DNA of 5,731 nucleotides from Candidatus Woesearchaeota archaeon (GTDB lineage Archaea > Nanobdellota > Nanobdellia > Woesearchaeales > JAGVYJ01). The DNA is taken from positions 1 through 5,731 of the forward strand of contig JAGVYJ010000076.1 of NCBI GenBank assembly GCA_018303315.1. The letters run 5' to 3'. Position 1 is the stretch's first letter. Each line of letters opens with the position of its first letter. Shown here piece after piece: positions 1-5,101 of this stretch. The notes under the pieces are model-generated. The model was given only the letters and a program-made list of their open reading frames with translations. It did not search any database and was not told the origin of the DNA. A program made the translations under genes and the position numbers.

Positions 1-1203
1 ACGGCGCAGTGGTCTGGCATGCTGAGAAAGCTTGAAGACAAGAAGATACTGGCATACTATGATGAATTCGGGATGAAGCCGAAGGATGCCAGGGCATTCA
101 ACGGAAATGTAAGGTCAATCTCTGATCCCTACGAGCTCATTGACCTGAAGAAACACCTGAAGCCGGGGGAAATACAGATTTTCGCCCTCAACAAGCTTGA
201 CCCCAAGGATATTGACATCTTTGTGGCAAATTCGGTGAGGGAAGTATTCCATCAGAATTTCCCTGAGGCGAGGCAGCTGAAGTACATGCTGGTTTATGAC
301 GAGGTGCACAGGCTACTGCCCAAGTTCGGCGGCTCCGGAGAAGGCTTCCTGCAGATTGAGCGTGCGTGCCGCGAGTTCCGTAAATGGGGAATAGGGGTGA
401 TGCTGATATCCCAGGTACTTGCAGACTTCGTCGGCCAGATTAAGGCCAACATCAACACTGAGGTACAGATGAAGACAAGGGACGAAGGGGACCTTGAGCG
501 CATTAGGACAAAATACGGCGCGGAATTCATCCAGAGCCTGGTGAAAAGCCCGGTCGGCTCGGGGATGGTGCAGAATTCGCAGTGGAACAGGGGGAATCCA
601 TATTTCGTGACATTCAGGCCGATTATGCACAATGTGAAGAGGCTGAGCGACGAGGAGCTCGACCAGTACAACAAGTATAATCAAATAATCGACGATATTG
701 ACTTCCAGCTCCAGCAGCTCGAGAAGCTTGGGCAGGATGTTTTTGATATGAAGCTTGAGCTTAAGCTAGCGCTTGACAAGGTCAAAAGCGGGAATTTCAA
801 CCTGGTTGAGATATATGTGGAAGGGATAAAGTCAAGGGTGGAGAAGCTATGGGGCAAGCTGGGCAAGAAGCCAGAACCCTTCCAGAGAAAAAGGGTGTCA
901 GAGGATGAAGTGAGGGCAGACATTGAAAAGGCCAAATCTGAGAGGGCCCAGGTCGAGCAGAAGGAAGCCCAGACGAAGGTTGCCGAGCAGGGCAAGAAGG
1001 AGAAAAAGGGCCTGGGCTTTGATGATGATGTAGAGCCCTCGCAGATACTCAAGCTGAACAACGGCATGCTGGTCACTAGCCTGAGCAGCCTGTACGATGA
1101 AATAGCCGCGATGGATGAAGAGACGTTCCAGAGCCATATGAAGAACGGAAAGAACCAGTTCGCTGAATGGATTTCCACTGCTGTAAAGCATCCCGAGATA
1201 TGA
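1..1203 (+). CDS. HerA/FtsK-like (DUF87-type) ATPase, C-terminal part, 5' end outside window
   Basis: The frame is open from base 1 (T-A-Q-W-S-G before the Met at 19), so this is the C-terminal 400 residues of a longer protein and the Met at 19 is probably internal. Numbering from that Met, residues 90-100 hold a Walker B strand and motif (hydrophobic run, then YDEVHRLLP). An ERACREFRKWGIG block follows, then a sensor-like LISQVLADF (129-137) and a KTRDEGDLERI block (152-162). This order is typical of HerA/VirB4-like hexameric motor ATPases; Walker A must lie upstream of the window. Residues 220-280 are helical (FDMKLELKLALDKVKSGNF) and 291-333 are charged coil. Residues 343-394 form a small domain that also occurs in the gene starting at 1370, resembling DUF5752 from memory. 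ATPase class is secure; whether it moves DNA or protein, or serves surface assembly, is unknown. The stop overlaps the next start (ATGA), and the terminal domain appears cut short by a possible frameshift. Confidence 0.85.
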   Translation, partial: TAQWSGMLRKLEDKKILAYYDEFGMKPKDARAFNGNVRSISDPYELIDLKKHLKPGEIQIFALNKLDPKDIDIFVANSVREVFHQNFPEARQLKYMLVYDEVHRLLPKFGGSGEGFLQIERACREFRKWGIGVMLISQVLADFVGQIKANINTEVQMKTRDEGDLERIRTKYGAEFIQSLVKSPVGSGMVQNSQWNRGNPYFVTFRPIMHNVKRLSDEELDQYNKYNQIIDDIDFQLQQLEKLGQDVFDMKLELKLALDKVKSGNFNLVEIYVEGIKSRVEKLWGKLGKKPEPFQRKRVSEDEVRADIEKAKSERAQVEQKEAQTKVAEQGKKEKKGLGFDDDVEPSQILKLNNGMLVTSLSSLYDEIAAMDEETFQSHMKNGKNQFAEWISTAVKHPEI

Positions 1204-1373
1204 CAAAGCTTCTCGACCTTGTAAGAGAAGGAAAGCCCCTGCCGAAACTCAAGGCAAAGAAAGCAGAAGAAAGCCCAAAAGAGAACAAAAAAGAAGATGC
1301 CGGAAAGAAGGAAGCCAATGCTGAGCAGCCGGCTGAAAAACAGGATGCTGACCGGAAAACTGCCCAAACATGA
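1200..1373 (+). CDS. Small Lys/Glu-rich ORF, possibly the frameshifted C-terminal tail of the ATPase
   Basis: This is a 57-codon frame starting at ATG 1200-1202, inside an ATGA overlap with the ATPase stop. An in-frame ATG at 1167 would lie inside the ATPase and gives an unconvincing N-terminus (MDFHCCKASRD). The product begins MTKLLDLVREGKPLPKLKAKK and continues as a hydrophilic, Ala/Lys/Glu-rich, probably disordered tail. No ribosome-binding site is seen, so translation would depend on coupling to the upstream gene. It looks more like a protein tail than a free-standing domain: the shared domain in the 1370 gene continues past its PE dipeptide with a helix, and TKLLDLVREG would supply the equivalent helix for the ATPase. 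It ends by ATGA overlap with the next gene. It is either a coupled mini-protein or the end of the ATPase split by a one-base change. Confidence 0.5.
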   Translation: MTKLLDLVREGKPLPKLKAKKAEESPKENKKEDAGKKEANAEQPAEKQDADRKTAQT

Positions 1374-1972
1374 AAACTGAAGAATTTGACAAACCTGCAC
1401 CTGAAGAGCAGCAGTTCTACAGCTCAGACGGATGCAGGGTGGGAACGCTGAATGAGCTGCTGCAATGCCTGGAGCATCTGAACCAGGATCTGTTCAGTCA
1501 GCATTTCAACAATGAAAAAAATGATTTTGCAGCATGGATGCAGTATTCCCTCGGAATGCCCGAGGCTGCAAACAAGGCGCAGAGGGCCGGCAGCAGGGAA
1601 GAGATGATAATGCTGCTTAAGGAACTCAAGGAAGATGTCCGGGAAATGAAAGATGCAGCAAATGTTGATAATCAACAGAGCGGGCCTGGAGCTGCCCAGG
1701 AAGAGGATGAGCAGGAAAACAGTTCACAGGTAATCGATGACATAAATTCGGAATATGAAGCCCTCATGGAGAGACTTAGCGAGAAGAGAAAGAAAGGGAA
1801 ATACACGAAGATAGCTGAGATAAAGCTCCTTGGTATCCCATACAAGGTTAACCTTTTCAGGGTAACCAATGACAAAAAGATAATTACTTATATCAAAAAA
1901 TTAATGAGGGAAGCAGAGCAGGAGCTGCAATATGAATATGACGACGAGAAGGAACAGCAGGTGACCCTGTAA
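1370..1972 (+). CDS. Uncharacterised two-part protein sharing the ATPase C-terminal domain (DUF5752-like)
   Basis: This is a 200-aa soluble protein of unknown function. Residues 15-66 align without gaps to the last 52 residues of the upstream ATPase with 14 identities, including the conserved F-x2-H-x2-N-x-KN-x-FA-x-W pattern and a PE dipeptide. The domain probably extends through REEMIMLLKELK to about residue 88. Residues 93-122 are an acidic, Gln/Glu/Ser-rich linker. Residues 123-190 form a charged helical segment around IAEIKLLGIPYKVNLFRVTNDKK. No signal peptide or membrane segment is visible. The start is ATG 1370 in an ATGA overlap with the preceding frame; the stop TAA overlaps the next ATG by one base (TAATG). 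No Shine-Dalgarno is seen, so expression is probably by coupling. Sharing a domain with the adjacent ATPase suggests both contact the same partner, which is inference. Confidence 0.8.
   Translation: MKTEEFDKPAPEEQQFYSSDGCRVGTLNELLQCLEHLNQDLFSQHFNNEKNDFAAWMQYSLGMPEAANKAQRAGSREEMIMLLKELKEDVREMKDAANVDNQQSGPGAAQEEDEQENSSQVIDDINSEYEALMERLSEKRKKGKYTKIAEIKLLGIPYKVNLFRVTNDKKIITYIKKLMREAEQELQYEYDDEKEQQVTL
1959..1964 (+). promoter_or_regulatory. Ribosome-binding site for the coiled-coil gene (AGGTGA)
   Basis: AGGTGA lies 7 nt before ATG 1972, inside the last codons of the upstream gene. It matches the archaeal 16S rRNA 3' end complement (GGAGGTGATC). It supports ATG 1972 as the start and suggests this gene can be initiated independently, unlike the two frames before it, which show no such site. 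Confidence 0.65.
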
Positions 1973-3093
1973 TGGTACTTGGCCTGGGAAAGAAAAAAAG
2001 AGTGGATCCTGGCAGTTCAGCAGAGCCTTTGCAGGCTGAGCAGGAAGAAGAGAAGAAACCTGAGCTTGACCTCAGCAACCTGCAGCCCGGGGATATCAAC
2101 AAACTGGGCCTGCAGATGCAGAAGATTATGGCCCAGGTGGATTCGCTGATGGAGATACGCAAGGTTTCCAGCGAGCGCTTCAACCAGATTTCCGAGCAGA
2201 TAGGCGAGCTGCGCGCGCTGATAATAAACTCAGACAAGAACCTTTCAGAGATGGAAGTGAAGGTGACCAAGGCAGCGGACCTTGTTGAAACGGTGCAGCC
2301 TGACAGGATAAGCATTGTGGTGCAGAAGCAGGATGCAAAGATAGAGGCGTTACGGGCAAATATCGAGAGCAATGAAAGCCTGATGCAGACAGTTGGCGAC
2401 GAGCTGAAGCAGATGCGCCAGAAGATAAGCCTGTTCAAGGGAGTTGAGCAGCTGCTCAAGCTTTCAGAAGAGATAAAGAGCGACATGACCGAGATCAGGA
2501 AGGTCAACAGTGAAGTGCAGAGGCATGCGGACAAGGTTGTGACGATATTCACATCATTCCAGCGCTCCTACAGCGAATATGACAAGATAAGTGCCCAGGT
2601 AAGAGACATTCTTGGCTCTCTTGCCTCGCTGAACAAGACTGTGGACCAGCTCACTGTAAAAGTGGCAGAGGCCGGAAAGAAGAAAGAGCTGGACGAGGTT
2701 GTTGCCAAGATGGACAGCTTCCAGAAGCATGTAACAAACATCGTTGAAATTATGGACAAGAAATTCGGCGACCTCAGGGATGACATCAAGGATGAATTCA
2801 AGCTGCTGGAGAACAAGTTTGTGGGAGACATAAACCAGAAGTTTTCCACAGCTGACAAGGCGCTCGGCATCTTCAAGGAGCTCGAGCAGAAAGCCCCTGA
2901 GCTGTCCCGGGAGCTGAAGCTGAATGAATTGCAGGCAAGGAAGCTTGAGGCAAGCAAGGAAGAGGGCGAATCAGACCAGGAAAAGAAGAATTTCGAGGAA
3001 GAGCCCAAAAAGAAAGTGAACCCATTGGATAAGGTGAAGAGCCTGCTGCCTGGCCGGGGCGAGAAAAAAGATGAAGCTAAAAAGCCTACCTGA
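1972..3093 (+). CDS. Long coiled-coil protein, probable scaffold partner of the ATPase cluster
   Basis: This 373-aa protein has no enzymatic motif. A short N-terminus (MVLGLGKKKR) and an acidic linker (about 20-38) precede a nearly continuous helical region, about residues 40-330, with heptad-like spacing of hydrophobic residues. The middle (about 75-205), with AADLVETVQP, QKQDAKIEALRANIESNE and QRHADKV, looks the most constrained and resembles, from memory, coiled-coil proteins common in DPANN archaea. The C-terminus (330-373) is Lys/Glu-rich and includes a short possible amphipathic stretch (NPLDKVKSLLPGRG). There is no signal peptide or transmembrane segment. Automatic annotation may call it SMC-like, but there are no Walker or hinge domains. 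The start is supported by the AGGTGA site and one-base overlap with the previous stop; the 3' end overlaps truD by 23 nt. A structural role with the ATPase is inferred from operon position only. Confidence 0.85.
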   Translation: MVLGLGKKKRVDPGSSAEPLQAEQEEEKKPELDLSNLQPGDINKLGLQMQKIMAQVDSLMEIRKVSSERFNQISEQIGELRALIINSDKNLSEMEVKVTKAADLVETVQPDRISIVVQKQDAKIEALRANIESNESLMQTVGDELKQMRQKISLFKGVEQLLKLSEEIKSDMTEIRKVNSEVQRHADKVVTIFTSFQRSYSEYDKISAQVRDILGSLASLNKTVDQLTVKVAEAGKKKELDEVVAKMDSFQKHVTNIVEIMDKKFGDLRDDIKDEFKLLENKFVGDINQKFSTADKALGIFKELEQKAPELSRELKLNELQARKLEASKEEGESDQEKKNFEEEPKKKVNPLDKVKSLLPGRGEKKDEAKKPT

Positions 3094-3391
3094 AGACTTT
3101 CTGGTGGAGGAATTGCCCGGCTATGAGCTGCTTTCAGGAGGGGAATTCTGCTGCATCAGAGTCAGGAAAAAAGGATTGACAACCCAGCAGGCTGTCAAAA
3201 AACTGAGTTCTGCCTGGCGCATACCTGAGAGATACTTCAACTACGCGGGGAGCAAGGACAGACATGCGATAACAGTACAGTACATGACTGTGCCGGCCAG
3301 GTTTTCCAGGAAAGAAAAGCTTATCCGGCCCGAGCTGGAAGCTGAAACACTGGGCTACCTGAAAAATTCAGGGAAAGCCCTGGCAAAATAG
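3071..3391 (+). CDS. truD: TruD tRNA pseudouridine synthase, N-terminal fragment with catalytic Asp
   Basis: This 106-aa frame matches the N-terminal third of TruD, which converts tRNA U13 to pseudouridine (the eukaryotic counterpart is PUS7). It starts with the family's lead motif KxxPEDFxVEE (residues 4-14). Residues 58-70 are YAGSKDRHAITVQ, the active-site motif, with catalytic Asp63 corresponding to Asp80 of the E. coli enzyme. The frame ends after LGYLKNSGKALAK, where the family would continue into LGxLxGNxF. The start ATG 3071 fits because the lead motif follows immediately; it overlaps the coiled-coil gene by 23 nt. Archaeal TruD is normally more than 300 residues, so this is a fragment. 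The rest of the gene follows in another frame at once. It could not work alone, since the substrate-binding half is absent. Confidence 0.8.
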   Translation: MKLKSLPEDFLVEELPGYELLSGGEFCCIRVRKKGLTTQQAVKKLSSAWRIPERYFNYAGSKDRHAITVQYMTVPARFSRKEKLIRPELEAETLGYLKNSGKALAK

Positions 3392-4023
3392 TCAATTATT
3401 TCGACGAGCAGCGGTTCGGGAGGATGAACCTGAAGATAGGCCTTGAACTGCTCAGGAAAAACTACAGGGAAAGTATCCTTCTTATCATGGAGTCAGCTGG
3501 TGAAATCCTAGCCGCAAGGATGAAGGCACATATTGAAAAGCATAAGAACGAGTACATAGGGGCGCTGCGTCTTGTGCCAGGGAAGCAGCTGCTGTTATAT
3601 GTCCACAGCGTGCAGAGCTGGATGTGGAATGAAGCTGCACGCATGCATATCCTTAAGAATTGCGCAAATGTGAGGGAACTGGCATATAGTGAAGGAAAAT
3701 TTGTCTTCCCTCGGCAGGCCGTGGGAAACCTGGGCATTCCGCTTGTGGGCTTCGGAAGCAAGCCGGAAAATGATGAGATATGGAGGAGCTTGGCTGGCAT
3801 TATGGAGGAGCATGATATTTCACCCCGGGACTTCATATTCAGGGAGCTTCCTGAGCTTAGCCTGGAAGGGGGCGAGCGGGAGCTTCTTGCAGAGGTGAAA
3901 GGGTATAAGCTGGTTGAAGCGGGCAGGGACGAGCTTTTCCCGGGAAAGCGGAAAGTGAAACTGGAGTTCTCTTTGCCAAAAGGGAGCTATGCGACAATAG
4001 TTGTTAAGTCTGTGCTTGCCTGA
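3391..4023 (+). CDS. truD: TruD tRNA pseudouridine synthase, C-terminal fragment in a shifted frame
   Basis: This frame is the C-terminal two thirds of TruD. Coding similarity begins at least at 3391 with VNYFDEQRFG, the conserved NYFxxQRFG motif, but there is no ATG, GTG or TTG between the in-frame stop at 3343-3345 and ATG 3424. A de novo start at 3424 (199 aa) would drop this motif, so the frame is best read as the continuation of the gene at 3071. Counting from 3424, further TruD signatures are YIGALRLVPGK (44-54), VHSVQSWMWNEA (60-71, the conserved QSxxxN), and the C-terminal FSLPKGSYATIVV (182-194), which closes the catalytic fold. The LSLEGGER stretch before it also fits. All parts are well preserved, which argues for a recent lesion or an assembly error rather than old decay. 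Confidence 0.75.
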   Translation, partial: VNYFDEQRFGRMNLKIGLELLRKNYRESILLIMESAGEILAARMKAHIEKHKNEYIGALRLVPGKQLLLYVHSVQSWMWNEAARMHILKNCANVRELAYSEGKFVFPRQAVGNLGIPLVGFGSKPENDEIWRSLAGIMEEHDISPRDFIFRELPELSLEGGERELLAEVKGYKLVEAGRDELFPGKRKVKLEFSLPKGSYATIVVKSVLA

Positions 4024-4036
4024 AAAGATTTAAAGA
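4022..4036 (+). promoter_or_regulatory. Candidate archaeal promoter (BRE/TATA-like) for the 4070 gene cluster
   Basis: The short gap after truD opens with GAAAAGATTTAAAGA: a purine-rich BRE-like GAAAAG followed by a TTTAAA TATA-like core at 4029-4034. A start site about 26 nt downstream would fall near 4057, just before the ribosome-binding site at 4059. It is the only AT-rich intergenic element in the window, and so the likeliest place for a new transcript covering the 90-aa gene, the NIF3-like gene and gatD. The call rests on pattern alone. Confidence 0.45.
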
Positions 4037-4058
4037 TGGCTGGGACTTGCTCAGAAAG

Positions 4059-4064
4059 GGTGAT
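4059..4064 (+). promoter_or_regulatory. Ribosome-binding site (GGTGAT) before the 90-aa gene
   Basis: GGTGAT matches the archaeal anti-Shine-Dalgarno, with GGTGA ending 6 nt before ATG 4070. It fixes that start and supports the short downstream ORF as a real gene. Confidence 0.65.
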
Positions 4065-4069
4065 GGGCT

Positions 4070-4342
4070 ATGGCAAAGGTTGACAGAAGGCTGCACAGGA
4101 TAAGGGAAATCTCTGATGAGCTCAGAAGGCTGAGCAATCAGGTGAGGGAATGCTATGAGATGGACAGGGAGCTTTTTGAGACAGAGCGGGCCAGGACTGA
4201 GATGCCGCACACCCAGGAATATATGAAGTTGTCAAACGAAGCTTTTCGCATAGTCCAGAATCTTGAGAGCAAACTCAAGAGAATGCTGGCAGATGTACAG
4301 AGCATAATCAGCAAAGAAAGGAAATTAAGGAAAGAGCTTTGA
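4070..4342 (+). CDS. Small helical (coiled-coil hairpin) protein of unknown function
   Basis: This 90-aa, highly charged protein is not recognised as a named family. It reads as two helices: residues 1-42 (RRLHRIREISDELRRLSNQVRE and on) and residues 50-90 (NEAFRIVQNLESKLKRML and on). They are separated by a break at about 43-49 containing Pro46, consistent with an antiparallel coiled-coil hairpin. No cysteine pairs, signal peptide or membrane segment are seen. Support for a real gene comes from the upstream ribosome-binding site and TATA-like element, and from its stop (TGA 4340-4342) overlapping the start of the NIF3-like gene by one base. It is probably co-expressed with that gene and gatD, but a functional link is not shown. 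Many such short helical proteins in archaea are uncharacterised. Confidence 0.75.
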   Translation: MAKVDRRLHRIREISDELRRLSNQVRECYEMDRELFETERARTEMPHTQEYMKLSNEAFRIVQNLESKLKRMLADVQSIISKERKLRKEL

Positions 4343-5100
4343 TGGTTGCACCTCTGGAGGTTGCGGAATTTTTGAACAAGGAGCTGAATGTCGCAGGGAC
4401 AGCAGACAGCAGCAACAACGGCCTGCAGGTTGATGCAGACACTGAGGTAGAGGGAGTAGCCTTTGCGGTTGATGCAGCGTTGGAAGTTTTTAGGCAGGCC
4501 AGGAAGGCAGGGGCAGGCATGGTTGTTGTGCACCATGGCATAAGCTGGAAGGACTCGCTGAAATACATCACCGGGATAAATTTCAAGAGGCTGGAGTTCC
4601 TGATAAAAAACAACATGGCCCTGTATGCAGCGCATTTGCCCCTTGACATGCATCCCAGGCTGGGCAACAATGCCCGGCTTGCCTCGCTTCTTGGCTTGAG
4701 GAAGCTGAAAAAATTCGGCTACCTTGAAGGGGCTCCAATTGGTTTTTCAGGAGAACTGAACAATCCAAATAGCGTGACTCAAATTGCTGAAAGGCTTGGC
4801 AGGGCTTTAAATGCCCGGCCAAAGATTTATGCATTCGGAAACAAAAAAATAAAGACGGTTGGAATCGTGTCCGGCAACAGCAACTTTGCTATCGAGGAGG
4901 CTGCAGCCATGGGCATTGACTGCTTTGTGAGCGGGGAGCCGAGGCATGGCAGCTACCATGATATTAAGGAGCACGGCCTCAATGTGATATACGCCGGGCA
5001 TTATGCCACAGAGACGCTTGGGGTTAGGGCGCTGATGCCTTCAATCAGGAAAAAATTCAGGGTTAAAACAGTGTTTATCGACAGCCCGACAGGTCTGTAA
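4342..5100 (+). CDS. NIF3/YbgI-family dinuclear metal protein (GTP cyclohydrolase I type 2-like)
   Basis: This 252-aa protein is full length for the NIF3-like family (E. coli YbgI is about 247 aa), which forms toroidal hexamers with a two-metal centre per subunit. The metal motifs are all present: VVVHHGISWK (His64, His65), AAHLPLDMHPRLGNN (His98, Asp102) and AGHYATETLGV (His220, Glu224). Also typical are NNGLQV (26-31), GFSGELNNP (134-142) and the SGEPRHGSYHD segment (198-208). The start is ATG 4342, overlapping the previous stop as TGATG; a TTG one codon earlier is possible but less likely. No strong ribosome-binding site is seen. The cellular role of the family is not settled: some members are annotated as type 2 GTP cyclohydrolase I from limited biochemistry, so that activity should be read as tentative. 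It is probably cytosolic. Confidence 0.92.
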   Translation: MVAPLEVAEFLNKELNVAGTADSSNNGLQVDADTEVEGVAFAVDAALEVFRQARKAGAGMVVVHHGISWKDSLKYITGINFKRLEFLIKNNMALYAAHLPLDMHPRLGNNARLASLLGLRKLKKFGYLEGAPIGFSGELNNPNSVTQIAERLGRALNARPKIYAFGNKKIKTVGIVSGNSNFAIEEAAAMGIDCFVSGEPRHGSYHDIKEHGLNVIYAGHYATETLGVRALMPSIRKKFRVKTVFIDSPTGL

Positions 5101-5101
5101 A

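Larger units (their letters stand above)
3071..4023 (+). pseudogene. truD: truD as a single gene broken by a frameshift plus internal deletion
   Basis: The two preceding fragments together make one TruD of about 315 residues in frames 2 and 1. From the LGY/LEY position to NYF there are about 12 residues here but about 43 in E. coli TruD, so roughly 30 residues are missing around 3346-3390. The lost part includes the GNxF segment whose Asn and Phe line the active site in E. coli TruD (residues about 129-131, from memory). Between 3346 and 3390 both frames read like TruD: GYLKNSGKA in one and LPEKFRESPGK leading into VNYF in the other. The breakpoint is therefore ambiguous. If the sequence is right, the enzyme is inactive. 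Confidence 0.65.

Noticed and set aside
1167..1199. ATG at 1167 as the start of the small ORF that ends at 1373.
   Set aside because: This would overlap the conserved end of the ATPase domain by 37 nt and gives an N-terminus unlike anything else nearby; ATG 1200 in the ATGA overlap is more natural.
681..1400. A 239-codon open frame on the minus strand, rich in Ser, Phe and Leu.
   Set aside because: It lies opposite the Lys/Glu-rich coding of the ATPase tail; its composition (Phe/Ser/Leu from AAG/GAA/GAG complements) is that of a shadow frame, and no family motif is seen.
1893..2552. A 219-codon minus-strand frame, with a similar one at 2568-3008.
   Set aside because: Both mirror the coiled-coil gene and show the same Ser/Leu/Phe-rich shadow composition, with no motif.
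65..3149. Several GAATTC hexamers scattered through the window.
   Set aside because: They appear within coding sequence, several as Glu-Phe codon pairs, with no regular spacing; not a repeat or site array.
3689..3898. A 69-codon plus-strand frame inside the truD C-terminal region.
   Set aside because: It runs within conserved TruD sequence in another frame and has no recognisable features of its own.
4339..4341. TTG at 4339 as the NIF3-like gene start.
   Set aside because: ATG follows at 4342, giving the usual TGATG stop-start overlap; the extra residue adds nothing to the family match.
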